Notes under the pieces: generated by a model
Database searches by the model: none
What the model was told of the DNA's origin: nothing
What the model saw: only the letters and a program-made list of their open reading frames with translations
Assembly: GCF_001189515.2 (NCBI RefSeq)
Contig: NZ_CP012069.2
Coordinates: forward strand, 2,170,001-2,234,000
Reading direction: 5' to 3'
Source of the DNA: Olsenella sp. oral taxon 807
Lineage (GTDB): Bacteria; Actinomycetota; Coriobacteriia; Coriobacteriales; Atopobiaceae
DNA length: 64,000 nt
Position numbers and translations under genes: made by a program
Shown: one piece after another, positions 1-10,628 of the stretch
Position numbering within the stretch: the first letter of the stretch is position 1
Layout: every line of letters begins with the position of its first letter

Positions 1-57
1 CATCGCAAAGCTGAAGTGAGCGGATCACTCACATCGCGCGCAGGCCGGACCCACACG

Positions 58-3000
58 TCAGGCAGCCTCGTCGGACGCATCACCACCACCGACGTCCTCG
101 AGTACGCCAAGCGCGACGCCCAGCAACTCCTCCTTGCCAGCGTTGAGGGGATACGAGAGTCGCTTGCTCTTGACCTGATAGATACCTCTGCGCTCCTTGA
201 GTGCAATCGCCTGCTGGCGCGTGAGCGAAAGGCCCTGAAAGACAAGGCGACCGCTCACGAGCGAGATGCTCGTCACACCCAGGCGCTCGGCACGTATGCG
301 CACGCGGGCGCGATCGAAGAGGTTCTGGCCTGCGAGCGGCAGCGCGCCGTGCTTCTCCTCAAGCTCCTCTTGTAGCGTATCGACACTGGCGAGTTCCGTC
401 GCCGAGGCAAGCTTACGGTACGCGAGCACGCGCTCGTCCACCTCAGGCAGATACTCCTGTGCCAGGTAGAAGTCGGCCGGCAGGTTGATCGTGACCTCCG
501 GGGGCTCCACGTCCTGCGTCTCGCCCCGCGCCTCGGCAACGGCTTCACCCAACATCTGAGAAAAGAGGTCAAAGCCCACATTCGAGAGGTTGCCGTGCTG
601 CTCCGCACCCACCAGCGACCCCGCTCCCCGGATCTCGAGGTCGCGCATCGCTATGCGCATGCCGCTACCCAGGTCCTGGTACTCGTTGATCGCGGTAAGA
701 CGATCGGTCGCCTCGGGCGTGAGGGGACGGTCGACCGGGAACATGAAGTATGCGAAGGCCTGGACGCGCCCTCGCCCCACGCGTCCCTTGAGCTGGTAGA
801 GCTGGGCGAGGCCCAGGCGCTGTGAGTCCTCAATAATGAGCGTGTTGGTGTGAGGGTTGTCTATGCCGCTCTCGATGATGGTCGTCGCCACGAGCACGTC
901 GATTTCGTGCTCCTGAAACTCGAGCATCACGTTCTCGACCGCCGCCGCACTCATCTGCCCATGTGCGACGCCGACACGGGCCTCGGGCGCCGCCTCCGCC
1001 ACGCGCGCGACCGCGTCATCTATCGTAGTCACGCGATTGCTCACATAATAGACTTGACCCTTGCGGCTCAGCTCGCTACGGATGGCGTCAGAGACCACGT
1101 CGGGGTCCCACTCGCCCACCGAGACCTTCACGGGAAGGCGTCCCGGAGGCGGCACCATGATCAGGCTCATGTCACGCACACCGCTCACGGCCATCTGCAT
1201 GGTGCGCGGAATGGGCGTCGCAGAGAGCGTCAGCACGTCCACCTGCTCGCGCATGTTCTTGAGCTGCTCCTTGTGCTGCACGCCAAAGCGCTGCTCCTCG
1301 TCTATGATGACAAGGCCGAGGTCGTGCGGGTTCACGTCCGACGAGAGCAGGCGGTGCGTCCCGATGAGCACGCTCACCGATCCGTCGGCAAAGCCCATGA
1401 GTGTGCGTCGCTGCTGTGCCGGCGTCACGAAGCGTGAGAGCACCGCTACCTTGAGGCCAAACGGGGCGAAACGTCCAAAGAAGGTCTCGAAGTGCTGCTG
1501 GGCCAAGATCGTCGTCGGACAGAGCACCATGACCTGCTTGTCGTCCTGGCAACACTTGAAGGCCGCGCGCAGGGCGACCTCGGTCTTACCAAAACCCACG
1601 TCACCGCAGAGCAGCCTGTCCATGGGCCTGGGCGCCTCCATGTCGGCCTTGATGTCAGCAAGCGCCGAGGCCTGGTCCACCGTCAGCTCGTAAGGAAAGC
1701 TCGCCTCCATGTCGCCCTGCGCCGACGTGTCCGGCAAAAAGGCGAAGCCCGCGACCGCCGATCGACGCGTGTAGAGGTCCACGAGGTCAAAGGCGAGCTT
1801 TTTTGCGCTCTTGCGAGCCCTGCCTGTCGCCCGAGACCAATCGGCCGTGTTGAGGCGCGTGAGCCTAGGGGACGTCCCGTCCGGACCCACGTAGCGCGTG
1901 ATACGGTCCACCTGCTCAAGCGGCACATAGAGCTTGTCCTCGTCTGCATACTTGAGAAGAAAGTAGTCGCGCTCGCGACCGTCAACCTCTAGGCGCACGA
2001 TCTGGGAGAACAGCGCGATGCCATGGGTCGCATGGACCACGTAGTCGCCCGGCTCGAACGGGAAGGTGATCGAGGTGGGGTCAACGCGGCGTGCACGGCG
2101 GCGCTTGGCCATCCGAGAGCTGAGGTCAGATACCGAGAGGATCGCCAGGTGCGCCGAGGGCACCACGACACCCGCCGGCACCGGCGCGTCAAAGAAGGTG
2201 ACCATCCCCCGCCTGAGGGGGCGCACAGGGTCCTTGTCGTCGAGAGAAGCCCCATCCAAGGTCACACCGTCCGCACGTTCCCTCACAAGGAGCGCCTCTT
2301 CGAACGGGATGTGCTCATCGGTAAAGGTCAGTTCAAGATGCTCGCGGGCTCCGCGATCGGGTACGGCGAAGGCAACCGCCATCCTATCGTGCAGAAGCTG
2401 GCGCACGCGACCCAAGAGCTTGGTGTCAGAACCGGCGATGGACGGCTGGCGCACGTCAAGCTCCGCCGTCGGCGCGGTGCCCGAGCGCTGGATCGACGAG
2501 AGGGACAGGCGCTGCTGACTCCCGAAGTCGAGCTCTTGCGGTGACGTATAGAGTCCCTCGAGGCTCTCGCGCGCGCCCTCTGCCACAGCTCTGATGTCGT
2601 CGGTAGCGCGCTGACAGTCATCAAAGAGGGCCCTCGGCTCCGCGAGGACCACCAGCGCGCGCTTCGAGATATGGTCGATGGGACTTGCCGAGCCACCGTA
2701 GAGCTGGGGCAGGTAGCGATCGAGCGAGGGTGCCAACGAGGCTTGCTCGATGAGGGCGAGGTCTGCGGCCACCCTCGAGGAGTTCTTGGCCAGGCTCCCC
2801 AGCGCCTCTTGCGCCCGTCCGATCGTCTCGTGCGTGAGTGCGATCTCCCGACAGGGAAGCACGCTCACATCCGTGCAGTCGCCTATCGTCTGGCCCGTCG
2901 CGGGAACCATGCGTCGTACCCGATCGATCTCGTCGCCAAAGAACTCGACGCGAACGGGCGAGGACGCCTGCGCGGGAAAGACATCGAGCGAGTCGCCGTG

Positions 3001-3537
3001 CAGACAGAAGCTGCCCGGCACGCTCACATCCTTGCTCGCACCGACGTCGGCGTACCCCATGCCCACCAGAAGCTCGGCCGCATCCCCGATCTCGAGCTCG
3101 TCTCCCACCGCGAAGGTCGAGGGCATAAAGTAGCCCGAGCCCACCGGTGGCACGCGACGCAGCAGCGATCTGGCACTCGCCACCACGACGCAATGCTCGC
3201 CCAGCGAGAGGCGCATCATCGCATGTGCGCGAGCCCCTATGATAGCGACGTCCGCCGCCCTGTCAGACCAAGGCCAATCCCCGCGCTCGGGGTAGCGCAG
3301 GACCACTCCCTGCCCCAACCAGGCGGAAAGGGCGCGAGTGACACGGTCGGCCGCCTCCTCGCCCGAGACGATCAGCAGGCAGGGCCTAGGATCGCGCGTC
3401 CACGTCGCGGCGACGACCAAGGGGCGTGCGCTCTGGGCAACCGCCAGGTTCGCGTCCTCGCCCGCAGCAAGCGATGCGGACAGGGGCGCGAGCTCTGGGG
3501 CAAAGAAGAGCTGGGTCGCGACGCGATCTATGAACAT
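58..3537 (-). CDS. mfd: transcription-repair coupling factor Mfd
   Basis: An ATP-dependent DNA translocase that removes RNA polymerase stalled at lesions and recruits UvrA. About 1159 residues, the usual length. Visible in order: an N-terminal UvrB-like part, a CarD-like RNA-polymerase-interaction domain (FEPGDYVVHATHG), a RecG-like motor with Walker A (GDVGFGKTEVA), a DEEQRFGVQHKEQ box and SATPIPRTM, then the C-terminal UvrA-masking domain. The ATG at 3537 follows directly on a TTG at 3540 that abuts the stop of the upstream gene at 3541-3543, so the gene is probably translationally coupled to the glycogen operon. The C-terminus is complete; the 57 bases after the stop hold nothing recognisable. 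Confidence 0.97.
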   Translation of the reverse strand: MFIDRVATQLFFAPELAPLSASLAAGEDANLAVAQSARPLVVAATWTRDPRPCLLIVSGEEAADRVTRALSAWLGQGVVLRYPERGDWPWSDRAADVAIIGARAHAMMRLSLGEHCVVVASARSLLRRVPPVGSGYFMPSTFAVGDELEIGDAAELLVGMGYADVGASKDVSVPGSFCLHGDSLDVFPAQASSPVRVEFFGDEIDRVRRMVPATGQTIGDCTDVSVLPCREIALTHETIGRAQEALGSLAKNSSRVAADLALIEQASLAPSLDRYLPQLYGGSASPIDHISKRALVVLAEPRALFDDCQRATDDIRAVAEGARESLEGLYTSPQELDFGSQQRLSLSSIQRSGTAPTAELDVRQPSIAGSDTKLLGRVRQLLHDRMAVAFAVPDRGAREHLELTFTDEHIPFEEALLVRERADGVTLDGASLDDKDPVRPLRRGMVTFFDAPVPAGVVVPSAHLAILSVSDLSSRMAKRRRARRVDPTSITFPFEPGDYVVHATHGIALFSQIVRLEVDGRERDYFLLKYADEDKLYVPLEQVDRITRYVGPDGTSPRLTRLNTADWSRATGRARKSAKKLAFDLVDLYTRRSAVAGFAFLPDTSAQGDMEASFPYELTVDQASALADIKADMEAPRPMDRLLCGDVGFGKTEVALRAAFKCCQDDKQVMVLCPTTILAQQHFETFFGRFAPFGLKVAVLSRFVTPAQQRRTLMGFADGSVSVLIGTHRLLSSDVNPHDLGLVIIDEEQRFGVQHKEQLKNMREQVDVLTLSATPIPRTMQMAVSGVRDMSLIMVPPPGRLPVKVSVGEWDPDVVSDAIRSELSRKGQVYYVSNRVTTIDDAVARVAEAAPEARVGVAHGQMSAAAVENVMLEFQEHEIDVLVATTIIESGIDNPHTNTLIIEDSQRLGLAQLYQLKGRVGRGRVQAFAYFMFPVDRPLTPEATDRLTAINEYQDLGSGMRIAMRDLEIRGAGSLVGAEQHGNLSNVGFDLFSQMLGEAVAEARGETQDVEPPEVTINLPADFYLAQEYLPEVDERVLAYRKLASATELASVDTLQEELEEKHGALPLAGQNLFDRARVRIRAERLGVTSISLVSGRLVFQGLSLTRQQAIALKERRGIYQVKSKRLSYPLNAGKEELLGVALGVLEDVGGGDASDEAA

Positions 3538-3540
3538 CAA

Positions 3541-6500
3541 CTACCTGCCGCTCCCCTTAATGAACGCATCCATCACCCTACTCGCGTTCTCGAGGGCATC
3601 CGATTCCGCCTGCCACGACCAGTTGTCCGCAGTCTCGCCTGGCACATTCATACGTGCCTGGTCATCGCACAAAAGCAGGTCCTGCAAGGGGATCACCACC
3701 ACGTTGGCGTCGCTCAGGAGGCATTCGTAGGTGAGACTCTCCGCAAGCACCAAGGCCTCACGCAGCTGTTCCGGATCGTTCTTGTCAAAACCAAAATGCT
3801 CTTCGACCCAGCCGAGCAGCGTGTGGGTATCATGCGTCGAGGTGTAGACCAGCTTGCCCGGGGCGGGGTGATACCCACTGCGAACGTCCTCGTTCGCAAA
3901 CTGGATCACGTCCATGCCAGGAAAGCCCGTCTTCGAGAGGAGCGAGCGTACCGCCGGCGTGATGGAACCGAGGTCCTCGGCCACGAAGGGCAAAGGTCCA
4001 AACCGATCGTAGGCCTTCTGGAACAGGTCGAGACCCGGCCCAAAGTTCCACCTGCCATCGGCCGCCTGTCGACCCGTAGGGATCGAGTAGTAGGACGAGA
4101 AGCCCAAGAAGTGGTCCAGGCGCACGTAGTCGTAGAGCTCGAAGCTACGCTCCAGACGACGCATCCACCACTCGTAGCCGGTCTCGCGCAGGTGGTGCCA
4201 GCGATAGGTGGGGTTGCCCCAGATCTGCCCCGCATCGCCAGCGCTGCTCGGAGGCGTGCCTGCTACCTCGCTTGGATAGCCCTTTTTATCGAGCGCAAAG
4301 ATGTCGCGTTCGGCCCAGACATCCGCAGAGTCCGCCGAGACGTACATGGGCATGTCACCGATGATCTTGATGCCTCGCTCGTTGGCGTAGCGATGCAAGT
4401 CGCCCCACTGCTGCATGAAGGAGTACTGCAGGGCCAGTTCGCGACGGACGCCGGCCACAAGTTCCTTTCTGCCCGCGAGCTCACTACTCCATGTCTGGTA
4501 CTTTTGAGACCACTCTTGCCAAGGCTTCTCGTCACCCACCCTGCCCTTGATCGCACGGAAGGTAGCGTAGGGCAAGAGCCAATCCTCGTTGTCCTCGATG
4601 AAGCGCCTGAGCTCAGGGGAGCCCTCGAAGTCAGCATGCAACGCAGTAGGACCCTCGGCGTCCACGCCCCACATGAGCGATATGTTGCCGGCAAAGGCCG
4701 AGAGACCCGCGTAGGGCGAGCCGAAGGCATCCGTGGGGTTCACAGGCAGGACCTGCCAGTAGCGGATGCCCGCCTTCACGAGCATATCGACGAAGCGAAG
4801 CGCCGGCTCGCCCAGGCTACCGAGTCGCTCTGACGTGTAGATGTTGGGAAGGGAGCTTATGTGGCAGAGCACGCCCATCCCCCGCTCCATAGGAACCTGT
4901 AGGCGCTGCTCCTCATGGAGGTCGAGGACGGTGGAGCCAAGCGGCCAGAGGAAGACCTCCACCTCGCCGTCCTTCGTCTCGCAGGGGCGGCCCGAGACGA
5001 CGTCATCCGCACGCAGATCCCCCACCTTCACTCGCACGGTATGGGACTGGGTGAGCGAGGCGTTCACGAGCACGCAAATCTTGCCGACCCCGTTGCGACG
5101 CCAGAGGCCCAAGACGTCATCGTTAGGCGCAAAGGGTTCGAAGTCACCGTCCGTGAGCGCGGGAAGCGAACGCCTCAGGGCGATGGCGTTGCGGTAGATG
5201 GTGAAGCAGTCCTGGTTGATGGCGCCCCAGGGAAAGGGAGCGCGACAGTAGGGGTCCGAGAAGCCCTCAAGACCCGCCTCGTCCCCGTAGTAGACGCTCG
5301 GAACACCAGGCATGCACATCTGAAGGAGCGCCGCGATCCAGAGCCTGCTCACGGCAAGACTGTGCTGTCCGTCGCTCAAGCGATAGCGATAGCGCTGCTC
5401 ATCGTCCAGGTCCCTTGCCCTGGGGGCGTTTCCCAGTATGGTGAGCAGGCGGATCCTGTCATGGCTGCCAAGGAGGTTGAGCTCGCTCATGAAGTTCTCG
5501 CGCGGGTAGTTCTCGTAGAGTGACTCCATCTTCTTGACGAACTCGCCGGCCGTGGCCTCACCCGTGAGGAAGCGCAGGATCGCCCTGCGCAAGGGGTAGT
5601 TCATCGTGCCGTCAAGCTCCCCGCCCTGGAAATACTTACGCAGCGTGCCGTAGGCATACTTGTTGGTGGCGTCCTCCCACACCTCCCCTATGACGACGGC
5701 ATCCTCGCGCTCAGCCAAGGCGGCGCTCTTGATGTCCCTCAGAAACTCGTCAGAGAGCTCATCGGCCACATCGAGCCTCCAGCCACGGGCACCCAGGCGC
5801 AGCCACTTGCGCACCACGCCATCATGCCCACAGATGAGCTCGCGAAACTCCGGACAGTCCTCGCGCACGGCCGGCAGGTCATCAATACCCCACCAACTCT
5901 CGTAGCTTCCATCCCCGTTAAAGGTGAACCAGCTGCGGTAGAGCGAGTTCTCACCCTGATAGGCGCCGAGGTCGGGATAGATGCCCGCACGGTTGAAGTA
6001 GATGGAGTCCGCACCCACGTGGTTGAACACGCCATCGAGGATAATCGAGATGCCGTGTGACGCCGCATCCGCGCAGAGGCGCGAGAAGTCCTCCTCTGTA
6101 CCGAGTGCTGCGTCGATGTGCAGATAGTCGGCAGTGTCATAGCGGTGGTTGGACGCCGCCGAGAAGATGGGATTAAGGTAGATGATCGTGATGCCGAGCC
6201 CCTCGAGGTAGGGAAGCTTCTCGCGGATGCCCTCAAGCGTGCCGCCATAGAAGTCCCAAGCGGCGATCCTGCCGCTCGCGTCCTTCTCGTATCGGGGATA
6301 GGCGTTCCAGTCCTCGACCAGGCGACGCGTGGGGCCAGTGTAGGGCCTGGCCATGTCTGCCTCGACCTGCTCGCGCCAGCCCTTCCCGCGTGCGAAGCGG
6401 TCTGGAAAGATCTGGTAGACGACGCCGCGCTTGTACCACTCGGGAATGATCTCGCGCTCTGGGTCATAAACCGTGATCTGAAACGACGGTGGCTCGCCGA

Positions 6501-6825
6501 AGACGAAGGCTCCCTCACCGCAGCCGTGCTCGCAGGAGGCACCGTAGCGCCAGACCGAGCCGTCGGCTGCCGTGATGCGGAAGCTGTACCAGATGATCTC
6601 GGGACCCTCGGGACTGAAGCTCACCGAAAAGCGCAGGAACCCGTCCATCCTCTCGCCCACCATGTCGATGAGCTCCTCGCCCTTCTCGTCGGTCCACAGA
6701 CGCAGCGAACATCGTGCATCGGGCTCGTCCCAGACGTCTATGGCCAGAGAAACGGTGCTGCCCATCTGGACAGCACCGAAGGGTTCCCTATACATACCCT
6801 CAGAAGTAACGTGCCTAGCTCTCAA
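3541..6825 (-). CDS. bifunctional glycogen debranching enzyme: GH13 amylase fused to GH77 4-alpha-glucanotransferase
   Basis: A 1094-residue fusion. Residues of about 1-620 form a GH13 alpha-amylase/neopullulanase-type domain: start of the barrel at GVVYQIFPDRF, nucleophile Asp in GWRLDVADEL, acid Glu in VVIGEVWED, third Asp in LLGSHDRIR. Residues of about 640-1094 form a MalQ-type GH77 domain: YVRLDHFLGF, FVAEDLGSITP, STHDTHTLLGW. The two activities together would shorten and debranch the limit dextrin left by GlgP. The TTG start at 6825 lies 3 nt after the glgA stop and has AGAGG upstream; an ATG ten codons in is the alternative. Such fusions are known in gut Firmicutes, so this one is not novel. 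Cytoplasmic: no signal peptide is seen. Confidence 0.93.
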   Translation of the reverse strand: MRARHVTSEGMYREPFGAVQMGSTVSLAIDVWDEPDARCSLRLWTDEKGEELIDMVGERMDGFLRFSVSFSPEGPEIIWYSFRITAADGSVWRYGASCEHGCGEGAFVFGEPPSFQITVYDPEREIIPEWYKRGVVYQIFPDRFARGKGWREQVEADMARPYTGPTRRLVEDWNAYPRYEKDASGRIAAWDFYGGTLEGIREKLPYLEGLGITIIYLNPIFSAASNHRYDTADYLHIDAALGTEEDFSRLCADAASHGISIILDGVFNHVGADSIYFNRAGIYPDLGAYQGENSLYRSWFTFNGDGSYESWWGIDDLPAVREDCPEFRELICGHDGVVRKWLRLGARGWRLDVADELSDEFLRDIKSAALAEREDAVVIGEVWEDATNKYAYGTLRKYFQGGELDGTMNYPLRRAILRFLTGEATAGEFVKKMESLYENYPRENFMSELNLLGSHDRIRLLTILGNAPRARDLDDEQRYRYRLSDGQHSLAVSRLWIAALLQMCMPGVPSVYYGDEAGLEGFSDPYCRAPFPWGAINQDCFTIYRNAIALRRSLPALTDGDFEPFAPNDDVLGLWRRNGVGKICVLVNASLTQSHTVRVKVGDLRADDVVSGRPCETKDGEVEVFLWPLGSTVLDLHEEQRLQVPMERGMGVLCHISSLPNIYTSERLGSLGEPALRFVDMLVKAGIRYWQVLPVNPTDAFGSPYAGLSAFAGNISLMWGVDAEGPTALHADFEGSPELRRFIEDNEDWLLPYATFRAIKGRVGDEKPWQEWSQKYQTWSSELAGRKELVAGVRRELALQYSFMQQWGDLHRYANERGIKIIGDMPMYVSADSADVWAERDIFALDKKGYPSEVAGTPPSSAGDAGQIWGNPTYRWHHLRETGYEWWMRRLERSFELYDYVRLDHFLGFSSYYSIPTGRQAADGRWNFGPGLDLFQKAYDRFGPLPFVAEDLGSITPAVRSLLSKTGFPGMDVIQFANEDVRSGYHPAPGKLVYTSTHDTHTLLGWVEEHFGFDKNDPEQLREALVLAESLTYECLLSDANVVVIPLQDLLLCDDQARMNVPGETADNWSWQAESDALENASRVMDAFIKGSGR

Positions 6826-6828
6826 AAC

Positions 6829-8319
6829 CTACCTCTTTTGGTCGTACCTGACTATCTCGGGATGGAGGTCGTAGTAGATGCCAAGGTACTCATCTGCCGC
6901 ACGACTCCATGAGAAGTCCGTCTTCATTGCCTGCTTCTGTAGCTTAACCCAAGCATCCTTATTAGTCCAGAAGACTTCGCAAGCATTAAGGAGGCAGTCT
7001 GCCATCTCGTCCGCGTTCATGTTCGCGAAGCGGAAGCCCGTGCCCTCACCCGTGTACTGATTGTAGGGCATCACCGAGTCCTGCAGGCCACCCGTCTCAC
7101 GTACGACCGGCAGCGTTCCATAGCGCATGGCGATCATCTGAGAAAGACCACAGGGCTCGAACTCAGATGGCATCAGCAGGATGTCACCGCCGGCATACAT
7201 ACGGTGGCTGAGCGCGTCGTCGAAGGCGATGTAGGCGCTCATCATGTCGCCGTAGGTCCACGCAAAGTACTTGAACGCGTCCTCCTGGTCTTTGTCGCCC
7301 GTACCAAGTATGGCCACCTGGACGCAGCGCTCCATGAGCCGGTTCATCGCGTAGCGTACGAGTCCTAAGCCCTTCTGGTTGGTGAGGCGCCCGATCATGA
7401 CCACGAGCGGACGCTCCGGGTCCTGCCTGAGTCCAAGTTCCTGCTGGAGGGCCTTCTTGTTCTTGGCCTTCTTCGCAAGGGTCGCGATGCTGTACTTCTC
7501 AGGGATCATCTCGTCGGTCTCGGGGTTCCAGACATGCTGGTCAATGCCATTCAGAATGCCGTGCAGCACGTTGGAACGGCGGCGGAAGATACCATCCATC
7601 CCCTCGCCAAAGAAGGGCATCTGCAGCTCGCTCGCATAGCTCGGGCTCACCGTGGTGATGATGTCAGAGTAGCAGAGCGCACCCTTCATGAAATTGATGG
7701 AGTCCCGATCGCAGTAGAGCTGCCCCGCCGCCGTGGGGTTGTCGGCCAGCCCAAGGACGTCGGAGAGCATCTTGTCGGAGTACTGCCCCTGAAACTTCAC
7801 GTTGTGGACAGTGAAGATCGTCTTGACGTTCCGACAGGCGTCTGAACCTTGGTAGAACTCCCGGATGAAGACCGGGGCGAGCGCAGCCTGCCAGTCGTTA
7901 CAGTGCAGGATGTCCACCTGCAGCTCGGGCAGAAGTGCGATGGCCTCGCAGATCGCCTTCGAGAAGAAGGCATAGCGCTCACCGTCGTCAAAGTAGCCGT
8001 AGGCGCTGTCGCGCTTGAAGTAGGCCTCATTATCCACGAAGTAGAAGTCGACGCCTTCGTAGTTGAGCTTCTCGATGCCGCAGTAGACGCTCCTCCAGGA
8101 GAGGGGCACGTAGAAATCGGCGATGTGCTGCATCTGCTCCTTATATTCCTGCGGGATGAAGCTGTATTTAGGCAGGATCACCGACACCTTCGCGCCCGCA
8201 GCCTTGAGGGCGACGGGTAGCGAGCCTGCCACGTCGCCGAGGCCGCCCGTCTTCACGAACGGGACAGCTTCGGAGGCGGCAAACAGAATCCTTATCTTTC
8301 TCCTGACGCTATCAGCCAT
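6829..8319 (-). CDS. glgA: glycogen synthase (ADP-glucose)
   Basis: A GT5 glycosyltransferase that transfers glucose from ADP-glucose to the non-reducing end of glycogen. 496 residues. The N-terminal ADP-glucose-binding motif KTGGLGDVAGSLP is at about residues 23-35, and the C-terminal E-x7-E motif appears in PSEFEPCGLSQMIAMRYG. The ATG at 8319 has AGGGG at good spacing. It lies 19 nt after glgD and 3 nt before the debranching fusion, inside the glycogen operon. Confidence 0.96.
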   Translation of the reverse strand: MADSVRRKIRILFAASEAVPFVKTGGLGDVAGSLPVALKAAGAKVSVILPKYSFIPQEYKEQMQHIADFYVPLSWRSVYCGIEKLNYEGVDFYFVDNEAYFKRDSAYGYFDDGERYAFFSKAICEAIALLPELQVDILHCNDWQAALAPVFIREFYQGSDACRNVKTIFTVHNVKFQGQYSDKMLSDVLGLADNPTAAGQLYCDRDSINFMKGALCYSDIITTVSPSYASELQMPFFGEGMDGIFRRRSNVLHGILNGIDQHVWNPETDEMIPEKYSIATLAKKAKNKKALQQELGLRQDPERPLVVMIGRLTNQKGLGLVRYAMNRLMERCVQVAILGTGDKDQEDAFKYFAWTYGDMMSAYIAFDDALSHRMYAGGDILLMPSEFEPCGLSQMIAMRYGTLPVVRETGGLQDSVMPYNQYTGEGTGFRFANMNADEMADCLLNACEVFWTNKDAWVKLQKQAMKTDFSWSRAADEYLGIYYDLHPEIVRYDQKR

Positions 8320-8338
8320 GATGTTCCCCTACCTGTGA

Positions 8339-9433
8339 CTACTCGTCACCCTTTTCCTTGATGAACAAGGCGTCCGGGGTACCCCTGAGCTCGGTTCTCT
8401 CCGGGACGACGTTGTTACGGTCGACGATCGCGTTCTCGACACGAGCGCCGCTCTCGATCACACAGCTCTGCATAACGATCGCGTTGTTGACGGTAGCGCC
8501 GCTCGCAACCGTAACGCCTCTGCCCAAGATGGAGTTGTAGACCGTGCCATAGATGCGGCAGCTGCCCGAGATGCGGGAGTTGCACACATGCGAGCCACTC
8601 TCGAACTTCGCGGGAGCGTTGTCATGCGCCTTCGTGCGGACCGGACGGTCGGGCGGGAAGAGCTCGACCGAGATCTTGGGGTCGAGAAGGTCCATGTTGG
8701 CCTTAAAGTAGCTGTCCTTGTTGAAGATCGGAGCCGCATAGCCATCATAGTCGTAGGTCTGAACCTTGACGCGGCCGTAGTCGGTGCCCAGCGCCTCGAA
8801 GAGGTCAAGGTAGTCGGTCTGGGCGTACCACTCGAGCATCTGCAGGAGCAGGTCACGGCCGATCACGAAACAGTCGAGGAAGGCGGTGTCGCCGAAGTCG
8901 ACGCCATGCTTGAGACCCTTGACGCGACCATCCTCGACGTTGAAGCCCGTGACGTCGACGTCCTTGCCCTCGGCGGTCTTGGTGAGGACCGTGATATCGG
9001 CGCCCGACTCGCGGTGGGCGTCGGCGAGCTGACCGTAGTCCATGTTGAAGACGAAGCTCGCTGAGGTGATGATGCACAGCTCGGAGCTACCGCGCTGCAT
9101 GTAGACCTTGTTGTGGGCAAGGTCACGCAAGAGGAAGCGCGAACCCGTGCGCGAGGTCCCGAAGGCCGAGCCGGGCAGGATGAAAAGACCACCCTTCTTG
9201 CGGTTCAGGTCCCAGTCGCGTCCCGACCCAATGTGGTCGATCAGCGAGCGGTAGTTGTAGGGCATGATCATGCCGACCGTCCGTATACCGCAGTTGACCA
9301 TGTTGGAGAGCGCAAAGTCCACCACACGGTAGCGGCCGAGGAAGGGCATGGATGCCACAGGGCGAGCCTCAGAGAGGACGGTCGGGTACTTTGTGGAGTA
9401 GTTAGCGGTGATGATGCCGATGGTCTTATCCAT
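8339..9433 (-). CDS. glgD: GlgD, regulatory-type subunit of glucose-1-phosphate adenylyltransferase
   Basis: A 364-residue GlgC paralogue with the nucleotidyltransferase fold (RYRVVDFALSN) and a C-terminal left-handed beta-helix (SILGRGVTVASGATVNN). The catalytic GGxGxRL loop of GlgC is absent and is replaced by IITANYSTKYPTV near residue 8, as in known GlgD proteins that act with GlgC in a heterotetramer. The ATG at 9433 follows the strong ribosome site GGGGGAGGAG and lies 3 nt after the glgC stop. Confidence 0.95.
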   Translation of the reverse strand: MDKTIGIITANYSTKYPTVLSEARPVASMPFLGRYRVVDFALSNMVNCGIRTVGMIMPYNYRSLIDHIGSGRDWDLNRKKGGLFILPGSAFGTSRTGSRFLLRDLAHNKVYMQRGSSELCIITSASFVFNMDYGQLADAHRESGADITVLTKTAEGKDVDVTGFNVEDGRVKGLKHGVDFGDTAFLDCFVIGRDLLLQMLEWYAQTDYLDLFEALGTDYGRVKVQTYDYDGYAAPIFNKDSYFKANMDLLDPKISVELFPPDRPVRTKAHDNAPAKFESGSHVCNSRISGSCRIYGTVYNSILGRGVTVASGATVNNAIVMQSCVIESGARVENAIVDRNNVVPERTELRGTPDALFIKEKGDE

Positions 9434-9436
9434 GCT

Positions 9437-10585
9437 CTACTCCTCCCCCTTTCCAACAACGACGTTGTTTCCGATGACGGCGGTGTCGCGGGTCTGATCG
9501 ACGCTCCCAAGCACGACGTCCTCCTCGACGACGGAGTTCTCGCCTAGGATGGCACGGACGATGTGAGCCCCGTCCTTGACGCAGGCGCCCGGCAGCAGCA
9601 CGGAGTCCTCGACGATGGTACGCTCGCCCACGTGGGCATCGGTCGAGATGATCGAGTGGCGTGCCTTGCCGTAGACGGTGGCGCCATTGCCCACCAGGCA
9701 GTCATCTATGGCACCGTCAGGACCAATGTAGGCGGGCGGCCTTGTGGAGGCGTTGCTCATGATGGGGGCCTTGGTATCGAACAGGTCGAAGTCGGGGTTG
9801 GACCCCAGAAGGTCCATGCTCGTCTCGTGGTAGGACGAGATGGTGCCCACGTCGCGCCAGAATCCGTTGTACTCGTAGGTGTAGAGACGCTTGCCGTCCG
9901 CGAGCAGCTTCGGGATGATGTCGTTTCCGAAGTCATGCTCGGAGGCCTGGTCGATCGCATCCTCCTTGAGGGTGCTGACCAAAAGTTCGGTATTAAAGAT
10001 GTAGATGCCCATCGAGGCCAGGTTGCTGTCTGGCTTATTGGGCTTCTCGGTGAACTTGAGGATCTTCTCGTCGTCGTCCTGCGTGATGATTCCGAAGCGG
10101 GATGCCTCCTCCCAGGGAACGGGCATGACGGCAACGGTGAGATCGGCCTCATGCCTCTTGTGGTTGTCGAGCATGGCCTGATAGTCCATGTTGTAGAGCT
10201 GATCGCCCGAGAGGATCAAGACGTACTCGGGATCATGCTGCTCGATGAAGCCGATGTTCTGCGTCACGGCGTCGGCCGTGCCCGCATACCACGCCCCTCC
10301 CGTCTGGGTGGCGTACGGAGGCAGGATGGAGACGCCACCGTCGCTCTCGTCTAGATTCCAGGCACCGCCGGTCCCCAGATACGAGTGAAGCAGGTACGGA
10401 CGATACTGCGTGAGTACCCCCACCGTCTTGATCCCCGAGTTCGCGCAGTTTGACAGCGCGAAGTCGATGATGCGGTACTTGCCACCAAACGAGACAGCTG
10501 GCTTCGCCACATCCTTTGTGAGGGCCCCAAGCCTGCTCCCCTGTCCGCCGGCAAGAAGCATTGCGATGCACTCCTTCTTGCTCAT
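9437..10585 (-). CDS. glgC: glucose-1-phosphate adenylyltransferase, catalytic subunit
   Basis: Makes ADP-glucose from glucose-1-phosphate and ATP, the committed step of glycogen synthesis. 382 residues beginning [20 protein letters not shown]; the loop [11 protein letters not shown] and the segment [19 protein letters not shown] are both intact. The open frame runs further upstream to 10804, but the ATG at 10585 has AAGGGGAG in front of it and gives the canonical N-terminus. The C-terminal beta-helix ([19 protein letters not shown]) is present. Directly upstream of glgD. Confidence 0.96.
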   Translation of the reverse strand: MSKKECIAMLLAGGQGSRLGALTKDVAKPAVSFGGKYRIIDFALSNCANSGIKTVGVLTQYRPYLLHSYLGTGGAWNLDESDGGVSILPPYATQTGGAWYAGTADAVTQNIGFIEQHDPEYVLILSGDQLYNMDYQAMLDNHKRHEADLTVAVMPVPWEEASRFGIITQDDDEKILKFTEKPNKPDSNLASMGIYIFNTELLVSTLKEDAIDQASEHDFGNDIIPKLLADGKRLYTYEYNGFWRDVGTISSYHETSMDLLGSNPDFDLFDTKAPIMSNASTRPPAYIGPDGAIDDCLVGNGATVYGKARHSIISTDAHVGERTIVEDSVLLPGACVKDGAHIVRAILGENSVVEEDVVLGSVDQTRDTAVIGNNVVVGKGEE

Positions 10586-10628
10586 AACATCTCCCCTTTC
10601 GGTTTCCGGTGCCTTTGCCAGATGGTGC

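Noticed and set aside
2671-4833. A 720-codon open frame on the plus strand across mfd and the debranching gene
   Set aside because: It is antisense to two clearly conserved enzymes, spans their junction and has no domain; high GC makes such open frames common.
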